Positions 1-9,534 of a stretch of 9,686 nt of DNA are shown here, piece by piece. The position numbers were made by a program, and so were the translations under genes. The DNA is taken from the NCBI GenBank assembly GCA_945878355.1, contig CAMCTC010000151.1, forward strand, positions 1 to 9,686. The letters run 5' to 3'. This DNA is from Bordetella parapertussis. GTDB lineage: Bacteria > Pseudomonadota > Gammaproteobacteria > Burkholderiales > Burkholderiaceae_C. A model generated the notes under the pieces. That model had not been told where the DNA came from and did no database searches. It saw only the letters and a program-made list of their open reading frames with translations. How positions within the stretch are numbered: position 1 is the first letter of the stretch; each line of letters starts with the position of its first letter.

Positions 1-19
1 TGCCGGACCGACAGAAATA

Positions 20-35
20 CTGTGTAAAACTACAG
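20..35. promoter_or_regulatory. Candidate LexA (SOS) box upstream of nrdJ
   Basis: The sequence reads CTGT, eight bases (GTAAAACT), then ACAG, an exact match to the CTGT-N8-ACAG core of the LexA operator known from E. coli and many beta- and gammaproteobacteria. It is preceded by TA, as in the recA operator. It lies 81 bases before the preferred nrdJ start and could control nrdJ or a divergent gene beyond the left edge. The inner eight bases are only partly AT-alternating, so binding may be weaker than for a consensus site. No convincing -35/-10 pair could be fixed around it. The call rests on the motif match alone; no lexA gene or second SOS gene is visible. Confidence 0.45.
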
Positions 36-116
36 CCCTCCCGCCCATGAGGCGTATCAAAGCCCGAACTGTCGATCACCGGCAGCATGTCGAGCTTGCC
101 GACGAGAGACCGATCC

Positions 117-3100
117 ATGAGCCCCATCACCGCCGACCTCTTTGGCCAGCAGCCTGCTGCAGCGCTGACTGCCACGCGCCAAGCCAGCCTGCCGCCGCAA
201 GCCATCAGTGCCGAAGTCCTGGCTGAAAAATACGCCAAAGGCGATGAGCGCAGCGTCGACGATGTGCGAGCACGCGTGGCCCGTGCCTTGGCCGCGGCCG
301 AGCCGCCCGCGCTGCGCGAGATCTGGGAGGCCAGGTTCCTAGACGCCCAGCGCCGCGGCTTTGTGCCGGCCGGGCGCATCAACTCTGCTGCCGGCACGCC
401 GCTGGCGGCGACGCTGATCAACTGTTTCGTGCAGCCGGTGGGCGACTCGATCTCGCAGCCCGAGGAGGGATTTGCCGGCATCTACACCGCGCTGACCGAA
501 GCTGCCGAGACCATGCGCCGCGGCGGTGGCGTGGGCTACGACTTCTCGCGCATACGCCCCGCAGGGGCCTGGGTTGCACCGACTCAAAGCAGCGCCTCCG
601 GCCCGGTGAGCTATATGCGGGTGTTCGACCGCAGTTGCGAGACGGTCGAGAGCGCGGGCAGCCGGCGCGGAGCACAGATGGCGGTGTTGCGCTGTGACCA
701 CCCAGACGTGGAGGCCTTCATCCGCGCCAAGGATTCGGGCGACCTGCGCAACTTCAACATTTCGGTCGGCATCACCGACGCTTTCATGCACGCGGTGCAG
801 GCCGATGCCGAGATCGAACTGGTGCACAAGGCCGAGCCCGGCCCGGCGATCAAGCAAGCCGGTGCCCACCGCCGCGCCGACGGCCTGTGGGTCTACCGCC
901 AACAACCGGCGCGGGCGCTGTGGGAGCTGATCATGCGCAGCACCTACGACCATGCCGAGCCCGGTGTGCTGTTTCTCGACCGCATCAACCAGGACAACAA
1001 CCTGGGCTATTGCGAAACCATCGCGGCAACCAATCCTTGCGTGACCGCCGATGCATGGGTGATGACGAGCGAGGGCGCCCGCCAGGTGCACCAATTGCTC
1101 GGCCAGCCCTTCATCGCCTTGGTCGATGGCAAACCTCATCGCACCGAATCGGCCGGTTTCTTCTCCACGGGCACCAAGCCGGTGTTCCGGCTCGCCACGC
1201 GGGAAGGCCACGCGTTGCGGCTGACGGCCGACCACCTGGTGCGGCGTGTCACCCGCAAGACACGCTACCTGGTCGAGAGCGCCTGGGTGCCGGCCGGGCA
1301 GTTGCAGGCCGGTGATGAGGTGGTGCTGCACAACCACCGGGCCGCGGCCGGTTGGGACGGCGCCCACACCGAGGCCGAGGGCTACTTGGTCGGCCTGCTG
1401 ATCGGCGACGGCACGCTCAAGGCCGACAAGGCGGTGCTGTCGGCCTGGGCGCCCGAGTTGCGTGCCGTGGGCGGCGCGCCGCATGCGGTGGCGCACAGCG
1501 CATCGGGCATCCTGCGCGCCGCCGAGGCGGCGGCCATGACCCTGCCGCACCGGGCAGACTTCCGCGGCTGGCAACGCGCCGTGGGCGGCCGCGGCGAGTT
1601 CCGCCTGGCCTCAGGCGCCCTGCGCCGGCTGGCGCTCGCGCTCGGCATGGCGACAGGCCGCAAGACCATCACGCCGGCGATCGAAGCTGGCTCGTCCGAT
1701 TTCTGCCGCGGCTTGCTGCGCGGCTTGTTCGACGCCGACGGTTCGGTGCAAGGCAGCCAGGACAAAGGCGTCAGCGTGCGCCTGACGCAGTCCGATGCAT
1801 CGCTGCTCGAAGCGGCCCAGCGCCTGCTGCTGCGGCTGGGCGTGTCGTCGACGATCTACCGCAACCGCAGGCCGGCCGGTCTGGCACTGTTGCCCGATGG
1901 CCGTGGTGGGCAACGCGACTACCCGCAACAGGCCTCGCACGAACTGGTGATCGCCGGCGACAACCTGACGGTGTTCGCCGAGCGCATCGGCTTCGAGGAC
2001 GACGCCAAGGCCCAGCGACTCGAAGACCTGTTGGCCGCTTACCGCCGCAGCTTGAACCGCGAGCGCTTCACCGCCACGGTCGAGTCTGTCGAGCCGGCCG
2101 GCATCGAGGCGGTTTACGATGTGACGGTCGAGCAAGTGCATGCCTTCGATGCCAACGGCCTGGTGGTGCACAACTGCGGCGAACAGCCGCTGCCGCCCTA
2201 CGGCTGCTGCTGTCTGGGCAGCGTCGACCTGACGCATTTCGTGCAGCGGCCTTTCGAGGCCGATGCCGATTTCGATGACAAGGGCTTTGCCGAGGTCTGT
2301 GCAGTGGCGGTGCGCATGCTCGACAACGTGCTCGACGTCACGGTCTGGCCCTTGCCTCAGCAGCAGGCCGAGGCCACGGCCAAGCGACGCGTCGGGCTCG
2401 GTTTCACAGGCCTGGGCGACGCGCTGGTGATGTTGGGCCTGCGCTACGACACCGAGGCGGCGCGCACGATGGCCTCGCGCATCTCGGCGGCGATGCGTGA
2501 CGCCGCATACGACGCCAGCGCCGATCTGGCGGCCGAGCGCGGCGCTTTCCCGCTGTTCAACGCTGACCTTTACCTGTCTGGCGCCAGCTTCGCGTCGCGC
2601 CTGCCGCCAGCGCTCAAGGACAAGATCCGCGCCCAGGGTCTGCGCAACTCGCACCTGCTGTCGATCGCGCCCACCGGCACCATCAGCCTGGCGTTTGCCG
2701 ACAACGCCAGCAACGGCATCGAGCCGGCTTTCAGCTGGAGCTACACCCGCAAGAAGCGCGAGCCCGACAACAGCTTCAAGCAGTATGCGGTCGAGGACCA
2801 TGCCTGGCGGCTGTACCGCCACCTCAAGGGCGTGGACGCGCCGCTGACCGAGGCTTTCGTCACCGCGCTCGAGATGAGCGCCGAGGCCCACGCAGCGATG
2901 GTGGCGGCAGTCGCGCCCTTCATCGACACCTCGATCTCCAAGACGGTCAATGTGCCGGTCGACTACCCCTATGCCGATTTCCAGAACCTGTACCTGCAGG
3001 CCTGGACTGCCGGGCTCAAAGGCCTGGCGACCTACCGGCCCAATGCGGTGCTGGGCTCGGTGCTGAGCGTGGATGCGCCGCCGGCAGCCCCAGACGCTGC

Positions 3101-4223
3101 GCCTGCGATGGCGGTGCAGCCCGAGACGCTGGCCACCTTCGACGGCGCCAACCAGCGTTTGCGATTGGATCGCCTGCCCGCGCCGGTGCTGGCCAGCCTG
3201 CGCTGGCCTGGCCGGCCCGAGCTGCCCGGCGGCAATCCGGCCTGGAGCTACCTGATCCAGCACCCGTTTGGTGATTTCTCGCTCTTCGTCGGCGAGTTGC
3301 CGGCCGAGGCGGGTCCGGGCCTGGGGCTGTTCGCGCAGAACGTGCCTTTCGAGGTCTGGGTCAACGGCGCCGAGCAGCCACGCGGCATCGGCGCGATGGC
3401 CAAGACCTTGTCGATGGACATGCGCGCCAACGACGCGGCCTGGCTCAAGTTGAAGCTCGACGCTTTGGCCACGGTGGCCGAGGAGCGATCGTTCGAAATG
3501 CCTTTCCCGCCGACTGGCGAGAAGCGCTTGTTCCCCGGCGTGGTGGCCGCCACCGCGGCGGTGATCCGTTGGCGCTGCGAGCAGCTCGGCGCGCTGCAGG
3601 AAGGCGGCCCGACGCCGGTGCTCGATGCGATGTTCAGCCGCGAAGAGCCCCGCACCGGCACTGCGGGCACGCTGGCCTGGGCGGTCGATGTGGACAACCA
3701 TGCCACCGGCGAGTCGTTCACGATGACGCTGAAAGAGGTCTCGCTGCCCGCACCCGATGGCAGCACCGTGACCCGGCCATGCGCGATCGGCTTTTCGGGC
3801 AACTACCCGCGAGCCTTCGATGGGCTGGCGCGATTGCTGTCGCTGGACATGCGGGTGATGGACCCGGCCTGGATCGGCATGAAGCTGCGTAAGCTGCTCA
3901 ATGTCGGCGAGCCGCTGGGCCACTTCATGGCGCCGGTGCCCGGTGAGCGCCGCCAGCAGACTTGGCCCAGCACGGTGGCCTACATCGCCCGGTTGGTGAT
4001 CCACCGCTATGCGATGCTGGGCGTGCTCGACGAGGCTGGCCTGCCGCTGCGCGAGATGGGTATCCTGGCCGCACCGGCGGTCAAGCGTGCGGCCTCGGGT
4101 CAGGCCAGCGCGATGGCGCAGATTGCCGGCAAGGTCTGCCCCGATTGCGGTAACCGGACCTTGATCCGCAAGGACGGCTGCGAGTTCTGCACCGCCTGCG
4201 GTTTTGTGGGGCAGTGTGGTTGA
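117..4223 (+). CDS. nrdJ: Adenosylcobalamin-dependent (class II) ribonucleotide reductase, intein-containing precursor
   Basis: This protein reduces ribonucleotides to deoxyribonucleotides in the cytoplasm, using a thiyl radical generated from adenosylcobalamin. The precursor is 1368 aa and becomes 989 aa once the 379-aa intein (residues 308-686) is removed, in line with long proteobacterial NrdJ. Numbering is from the ATG at 117. Cys103 (in LINCF) and Cys698 are the likely redox pair. Cys687 in [12 protein letters not shown] is the radical cysteine, with Asn306 and Glu689 completing the active-site motif. [19 protein letters not shown] (852-870) is the phosphate-binding region. Two related TSCPD-type modules follow (about 1075-1165 and 1222-1307). 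The tail is a Cys-rich zinc-ribbon or redox-shuttle segment (Cys1341, 1344, 1355, 1358, 1361, 1367). The ATG at 117 is preferred over an in-frame ATG at 87 because a weak purine-rich Shine-Dalgarno (104-109) precedes it at 7 nt and the 10 extra residues look non-coding. A LexA-like site lies upstream and a terminator downstream. A B12 riboswitch is not visible in the short leader available. Confidence 0.95.
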   Translation: MSPITADLFGQQPAAALTATRQASLPPQAISAEVLAEKYAKGDERSVDDVRARVARALAAAEPPALREIWEARFLDAQRRGFVPAGRINSAAGTPLAATLINCFVQPVGDSISQPEEGFAGIYTALTEAAETMRRGGGVGYDFSRIRPAGAWVAPTQSSASGPVSYMRVFDRSCETVESAGSRRGAQMAVLRCDHPDVEAFIRAKDSGDLRNFNISVGITDAFMHAVQADAEIELVHKAEPGPAIKQAGAHRRADGLWVYRQQPARALWELIMRSTYDHAEPGVLFLDRINQDNNLGYCETIAATNPCVTADAWVMTSEGARQVHQLLGQPFIALVDGKPHRTESAGFFSTGTKPVFRLATREGHALRLTADHLVRRVTRKTRYLVESAWVPAGQLQAGDEVVLHNHRAAAGWDGAHTEAEGYLVGLLIGDGTLKADKAVLSAWAPELRAVGGAPHAVAHSASGILRAAEAAAMTLPHRADFRGWQRAVGGRGEFRLASGALRRLALALGMATGRKTITPAIEAGSSDFCRGLLRGLFDADGSVQGSQDKGVSVRLTQSDASLLEAAQRLLLRLGVSSTIYRNRRPAGLALLPDGRGGQRDYPQQASHELVIAGDNLTVFAERIGFEDDAKAQRLEDLLAAYRRSLNRERFTATVESVEPAGIEAVYDVTVEQVHAFDANGLVVHNCGEQPLPPYGCCCLGSVDLTHFVQRPFEADADFDDKGFAEVCAVAVRMLDNVLDVTVWPLPQQQAEATAKRRVGLGFTGLGDALVMLGLRYDTEAARTMASRISAAMRDAAYDASADLAAERGAFPLFNADLYLSGASFASRLPPALKDKIRAQGLRNSHLLSIAPTGTISLAFADNASNGIEPAFSWSYTRKKREPDNSFKQYAVEDHAWRLYRHLKGVDAPLTEAFVTALEMSAEAHAAMVAAVAPFIDTSISKTVNVPVDYPYADFQNLYLQAWTAGLKGLATYRPNAVLGSVLSVDAPPAAPDAAPAMAVQPETLATFDGANQRLRLDRLPAPVLASLRWPGRPELPGGNPAWSYLIQHPFGDFSLFVGELPAEAGPGLGLFAQNVPFEVWVNGAEQPRGIGAMAKTLSMDMRANDAAWLKLKLDALATVAEERSFEMPFPPTGEKRLFPGVVAATAAVIRWRCEQLGALQEGGPTPVLDAMFSREEPRTGTAGTLAWAVDVDNHATGESFTMTLKEVSLPAPDGSTVTRPCAIGFSGNYPRAFDGLARLLSLDMRVMDPAWIGMKLRKLLNVGEPLGHFMAPVPGERRQQTWPSTVAYIARLVIHRYAMLGVLDEAGLPLREMGILAAPAVKRAASGQASAMAQIAGKVCPDCGNRTLIRKDGCEFCTACGFVGQCG
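1038..2174 (+). other. Intein with LAGLIDADG homing endonuclease, within NrdJ
   Basis: This is an in-frame, self-excising protein insert of 379 aa. It begins with Cys308 directly after Asn-Pro of the NrdJ active-site motif and ends with the His685-Asn686 pair, followed by extein Cys687. Splicing blocks are visible: block A (CVTADAWVM), block B (LTADH, Thr370 and His373), block F ([16 protein letters not shown], about 664-681) and block G (LVVHN). The middle carries both motifs of a dodecapeptide (DOD) endonuclease: [10 protein letters not shown] with Asp431, and [10 protein letters not shown] with Asp539/Asp541, plus a block-H-like LLLRLGV (570-576). All key splicing and catalytic residues are present, so both splicing and DNA cleavage appear intact. 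Inteins in ribonucleotide reductase large subunits are a known class (RIR1 alleles). G+C content resembles the host exteins, which suggests long residence. Confidence 0.95.
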
Positions 4224-4258
4224 GGGCTGTGCCCGGGGATCAGATCGGTGGTTGTGGG

Positions 4259-4343
4259 TGCCACCATAAGCTGCAAGTTTGCCGGCATAAGCTGCAAGTT
4301 CTGCCGCCATAAGCTGCAAGTCATGACGGCATAAGCTGCAAGC
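4259..4343. repeat. Four direct repeats with a 21-22 bp period
   Basis: The 14-mer CATAAGCTGCAAGT occurs at 4265-4278, 4286-4299 and 4308-4321, and once more at 4330-4343 with its last base changed to C. Each copy is preceded by a related six-base block (TGCCAC, TGCCGG, TGCCGC, TGACGG), so the conserved unit is about 20 bases. Start-to-start distances are 21, 22 and 22 bp, near two helical turns, which suits protein binding on one face of the DNA. The array sits between the nrdJ stop codon and the nrdJ terminator. Possible origins are transposase-binding repeats left by an IS21-type or Mu/Tn7-like element end, or an array of regulator sites. No transposase gene is adjacent. Confidence 0.85.
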
Positions 4344-4355
4344 TGGACCAACCCC

Positions 4356-4395
4356 AAGACCCCGGTGATATTCAAATCGCCGGGGTCTTTTTTTT
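4356..4395 (+). terminator. Rho-independent terminator of nrdJ
   Basis: A perfect 10-bp stem (AAGACCCCGG at 4356-4365 with CCGGGGTCTT at 4380-4389) extends inward through a T-G wobble and three further pairs (GAT/ATC), leaving a small AT-rich loop. It is followed by an uninterrupted run of eight T (4388-4395) on the plus strand. It ends transcription coming from nrdJ, 133 bases past the stop codon. Read on the minus strand it lacks a T tract after the stem, so it is a poor terminator for the convergent operon. Confidence 0.93.
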
Positions 4396-4436
4396 CGGGA
4401 TTGAATGGCGCGGCGCCCAGTGGCCGGCGCCGGGCA

Positions 4437-5183
4437 CTACACGTTGAGGATTTGCTCACTCAACCCGTCGAGCCGGGTTTTCACGCGCTGCCAGTCCGGC
4501 ATGTGCCGATCCAGCAAGCGGTAGAACTTCTTGCTGTGGTTGTGCTCCCGCAGGTGGCACATCTCATGCAGCAAGACGTAGTCGACACATTCGCGCGGTG
4601 CTTTGCTCAGCAGCGCATGCAGCGTGATGAGACCAGCCGGTGAGCAACTGCCCCACTGCCGGTTCATCAGTCGCAACCTAACCGATGGCGCAGATTTGAC
4701 CCATGACAGTTCGGAGACCAGCACCGCCAGGCGCTGATCCACGAGCTTGCGTGTCCGCTCGCGATACCACTGCCCCAGCGCCTGCCGCGCGACATCGGCA
4801 TCGTTGCCTGCCGTGCCGATTTCGATGTGACCGCCCTTGAGGCGCGCGTCGCTGCCCATATCCGCAGTGACCATCTTCAGCGTGTACCGGCGCCCCAGGT
4901 ACCAGTGCGATTCACCGCTGACGTAGCTGCGCGGCAACACGTGATGGAGCCGTTGCCGAATGTCTGAAAGATGCTTGCTGATCCAGCGCGCCCGGGCCGC
5001 CACCGCATGACGGATCGCCTCGGCACCGGCACTCTGCGGGGCGTCCACCAACACCCGCCCATCCGGCTCGACGTGGATGGAGATGCTGGCCTTGCTGCGC
5101 GCCGCTTGGCGCCTAACCTGGTAGGCAATGGTTTCTTCACCGTACCGAATGGTGCCCGAGATGCTCAGGTACGCCGAGGCCAT
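4437..5183 (-). CDS. YgjP-like (DUF45) zinc metallopeptidase, last gene of the restriction operon
   Basis: A 248-aa protein resembling the YgjP/WLM group of zinc metallopeptidases, often annotated M48 or SprT family. The metal site is HEMCH (His206, Glu207, His210) with a third likely ligand His216 in the NHSKKF segment. The upstream block MNRQWGSCSPAGLITL (about 173-188) is typical of the family. There is no signal peptide or membrane segment, so it should be cytoplasmic. The ATG at 5183 shares one base with the hsdR stop (TGATG), which implies translational coupling; a GTG one codon earlier is possible but less likely. Homologues are often found beside type I hsdR genes, but I know of no established substrate. 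A role in handling restriction subunits is only a guess. If the hsdR stop at 6455 is real, the ribosome-coupled expression of this gene would suffer. Confidence 0.88.
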   Translation of the reverse strand: MASAYLSISGTIRYGEETIAYQVRRQAARSKASISIHVEPDGRVLVDAPQSAGAEAIRHAVAARARWISKHLSDIRQRLHHVLPRSYVSGESHWYLGRRYTLKMVTADMGSDARLKGGHIEIGTAGNDADVARQALGQWYRERTRKLVDQRLAVLVSELSWVKSAPSVRLRLMNRQWGSCSPAGLITLHALLSKAPRECVDYVLLHEMCHLREHNHSKKFYRLLDRHMPDWQRVKTRLDGLSEQILNV

Positions 5184-8100
5184 CACGTCTTGCTCAGCCC
5201 GACGCGAACGATCTGCACAACTTGCTCGATGGCTGCCCTGGCCCTGTCCAGGCCCATCAGGCTGAACAACTGCGGCAGCAGGTTCTGCCGGATGGCCGAC
5301 TCGATGTCCTGCAGGTTCAGCGAATGCTCGGCGACGGCCGTGCGCACGACCCGGTCAATCTCCAATGCCAAGTCGACATAGGCGCCCTGAGCCGCCTCGT
5401 CAAGCGCCAGATAGTCTTCTTCGCCCAGCGACAAGCGCACCGCTCCAAAGTACGCCTTGGCATGGGCGTTGTCGGCCAGCTTGTCGGGCACGCCGGGTGT
5501 GGCGCGTTCCTGCACCTGTCCCTCGAATGCCTTGAACAGCGCGTACTGCTTGATCGGGTGATCGAACAGGGCCTCGGCTTCGGCGATCGCCTTCTTGAGC
5601 AATTCCGCGAAGACCTTTTGCGCGTAAGGGTCCTCGGCCAGCTCCTGCTCAATGGTCTTGCGCAAGCGGGTGCGGATCAGGTCTGTTTCGTTGCGGGTTT
5701 TGTCCTCGGCCCAGGTGGCCGGGTCGACCGCTTTGCCCAACTCGTGCACCAGGTAAACGCCAGCCGGCTCACGCACTTCCTGGCCGATCACCTGCCGGTC
5801 GACCAGTCGCCGGAGCTGTTCTTCGTAGACGCTGTAGTCCACGGTCTCGAGCGCATCTTCACGCACGATCTTGCGCAGGCTGGTGAAAAACCGCAGGTCG
5901 TCCTTGTATGTACGAATCAGCGTTTCCGGGAAGCTGCGGTCCTCGAAGAAGCCGCGCGATGACAAGGCCGTCTGCAGGCACAGGCCGAACCGGGTGAGCG
6001 CCTCGTAGAAGTCGTCGCGCAGCTTGCGTCGTTCGTCGAAGCTCTGCCCCTCGCTGTCCACCGAGAGCTTCGGCACCAACAACTGCCGGTACTGCTCCAG
6101 GTCTTGCCGGTTCTTCACGGCGGCGAAGAAGTTCCACAGCCGCTCATGCAGCGCCGGCAGCTGTTTGTATTCGGTGCTGACGGGCTGGTACAGACCTTCA
6201 AGGTCGGCGATGTCGAAGCCGCCCTGCGTGCGCTCCTCCAGGTCCTGGTACGAGCGGATCGCGGTGTCCAGCTCTTTCAGGATGCCGCGGTAATCCACCA
6301 GCAAGCCGTGGCGCTTGGCGTCGTGCAGGCGGTTCACGCGCGCCACGGCCTGGATCAGGGTGTGGCCCTTCAACGGCTTGTCGATGTAGAGCACGGTGTT
6401 GCGCGGTTCGTCGAAGCCGGTCAACAGCCGGTCCACCACGATCAGCAGGTCGGGTTAGCCGTCGGAGGCATAGTTCAGCAGCATGTCCCGCTCGTAGGTT
6501 TCGGGGGTCATGCCCGGCCGCAACACGTTCTGCTTCCACCAGGCCTGCACCTCGGGCATGGTGCTTTCATCCACCTCGGTGTTGCCCTCGCGCGTGTCGG
6601 GCGCCGAGATGATCACCGCGCTGCTCACCAGCCCCGTCTCGTCGAGTGCCCGCTTGTAGCGGATGGCGTCGAGCTTGCTGTCGGTGGCCACCTGCCCCTT
6701 CAGCCCCATGCCGAGCGATTTGACATGCTCGTTGAAGTGCGACGCAATGTCCCAGGCCACCAGCTCGATGCGGTTGGCGGCGCCATAGACCACGCCGCGC
6801 TTCGAGAAGCGGCGCTTCAGGTCAGCCCGCTGGGCATCGGCCAGGCCGACCGTGATCTTGTCGAACCAGCGGTTGACGGCCGCCTCGTCGATGGTCAGCT
6901 CGGGCACCCGCTCTTCATAGAGCAGCGGGGCCACCGTCTCGTCGCTCACCGCGCGCTGCATGCTGTAGGCATGCACGATGGCGCCGAACTTGCTGCGTGT
7001 GCCATCGCCCTTCAACAGCGGCGTGCCGGTGAAGGCCACGTAGGCCGCATTCGGCAGCGCGTGGCGCATGCGCTCATGCAGCTCGCCGCCATGGCTGCGG
7101 TGGCCTTCGTCCACCAGCACGATCAGGTCGCCCGAACGGTTGTGGCACTCGCCATAGCGCACGGCGGTGTTGAACTTGTGCACCAGCGTGAAGACGATGC
7201 GCTCGGTGCCGCGCCCGATGCGCTTGGCCAGGTCGCGGCCGGTGGACACCTTGCTGCGCTCGCCCTCTTGCTGCGTGGCCAACTCTGAGCCAAAGGCACC
7301 GCTGGTCACGAAGTTCTTGGCGAGTTGATCTTCCAGGTCTACCCGGACGGTCACCACCAGGAATCGGCAGGCGCTCAGCTCGGGTTCCAGCAACAAGGCC
7401 TTGGTCAGGAACACCATCGTGAAGCTCTTGCCCGAGCCGGTGGTGTGCCAGACCACGCCACCGCGCCGGCTGCCATCGGTGTTCTTGTGGCGCAGTTGTT
7501 TTTGCAGCGCGCAGATGCCGAAAAACTGGTGCGGGCGCGCCACGATCTTGCCGGCACGGCGGTCGAACAGGACAAAGCCGCGCACCAGCTCCAGCAACCG
7601 CTGCGGCGACAGCAGCGCGATCAGCAGCCGGTCCTGATCGGTCGGCAGCAGGGTGCTGGCCCAGAGCGACTCGAAGTACGCCCGCAGACGGGCCGGCTTG
7701 CCAGCGAGCAAGCGGCCTTGCTCGGCCGTATCCAGCCGGCGGTTCTTGATGGCGGTGAAGTCGTCTTCGGTCAGCCCTTCCTCGCGCCAGCGGGCCCAGA
7801 ACTTGGCCGGCGTGTGCGTGGTGCCGTAGCGCGCGTCGACCTGGTTGACGGACAGCAGCAACTGCGCGTAGCCGAACAGCGTGGGGATCTCGTCGTGCCG
7901 CTGGTTGCGCAGGTGCTGGCTGATGCCTTCGGCGATCATGGCCTTGTCGGCGTGGCTGGCCTCCGGGCGCTTGGCCTCGATCACCGCCAGCGGAATACCG
8001 TTGACGAAGCACACCAGGTCGGGCGTGCGGTGGTTGATGCCCGGGGTGCTGAGCACCGCCATCTCTTCGGTCACCTCCCACACATTGGCGCCGGGCCGGT

Positions 8101-8475
8101 CGTCCCAGGCAATGATCGGGATCGTCGGCTGGTGCTTCTTGCCGTCGGGCATGAACTCTGTGACGGTGACGCCCAGCGTCAGCTTGGCGTACAGGCGCTC
8201 GTTGGCGGCCAGCAGGCCGTCGCCCATCGCCAGCGTGGCGACCTCGCGCACGATCTGGTCGACGGCATTGGGCGAGAGCGGATAGAGCCGGCCCTTGTAG
8301 TCGAAGCGCCGGCTGCGCAGCACCTCGATCAGGCGCGGGCGCATCAGCACCTCGCGCGTGCCGCCGCGCAGGGCCAGGCATTCGGCCGTCGGCAGAAAGC
8401 GCCAACCCAGGTTGCACAGCGTGTGCAGCGCCGGCAGATGGGCGCTGTACTGCTCGCGCGTCTGCGGCACGCCGG

Positions 8476-8479
<4 letters not shown>
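5183..8479 (-). pseudogene. hsdR: Type I restriction enzyme, R (motor/nuclease) subunit, with an in-frame premature stop
   Basis: HsdR translocates DNA with ATP and cuts it when the site bound by HsdS/HsdM is unmethylated. The reading frame spans 1098 codons but has TAA at codon 675 (6457-6455). Before the stop: a PD-(D/E)XK nuclease (Asp154, Glu168, Lys170 in a TPDLVCF...IEAK arrangement), Walker A TTGSGKS (346-352), DEGH box (457-460) and motif III TGTP (484-487). After it, in the same frame: LIVVDRLLTGFDEP (motif V, about 679-692), QAVARVNR (motif VI, 710-717) and the helical C-terminal region. The conserved motif resumes within a few codons of the stop, with no frameshift or deletion visible. 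The 674-aa product would lack the second half of the motor. The ATG at 8479 overlaps the hsdS stop (ATGA). The 3' open frame could start only at a GTG (codon 681), so independent expression is doubtful. A sequencing error is an alternative. Confidence 0.9.
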
Positions 8480-9522
<1,043 letters not shown>

Positions 9523-9534
9523 TGTGAACGCCGG

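Noticed and set aside
1..116. Cobalamin riboswitch or NrdR box upstream of nrdJ
   Set aside because: Neither a B12-box-like element nor a paired NrdR-type palindrome could be found in the short leader; a riboswitch might still lie beyond the left edge.
1611..4319. Very long minus-strand open frame (902 codons) antisense to nrdJ
   Set aside because: It is a GC-rich shadow frame: composition is Arg/His/Gln-rich, no known motif is visible, and the opposite strand encodes a clear NrdJ with all active-site motifs.
4259..4343. CRISPR-like array
   Set aside because: The conserved unit of about 20 bases nearly fills the 21-22 bp period, leaving no unique spacers, and there are no cas genes.
4405..4435. 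GGCGCC inverted repeat as a terminator for the metallopeptidase gene
   Set aside because: A seven-base stem forms, but no T tract follows on the minus strand and such GC palindromes are expected by chance at this composition.
5183..6439. Separate gene for the 3' part of hsdR
   Set aside because: It is in the same frame as the upstream part, continues the helicase motifs directly, and has only an internal GTG inside motif V as a possible start; one broken hsdR explains it better.
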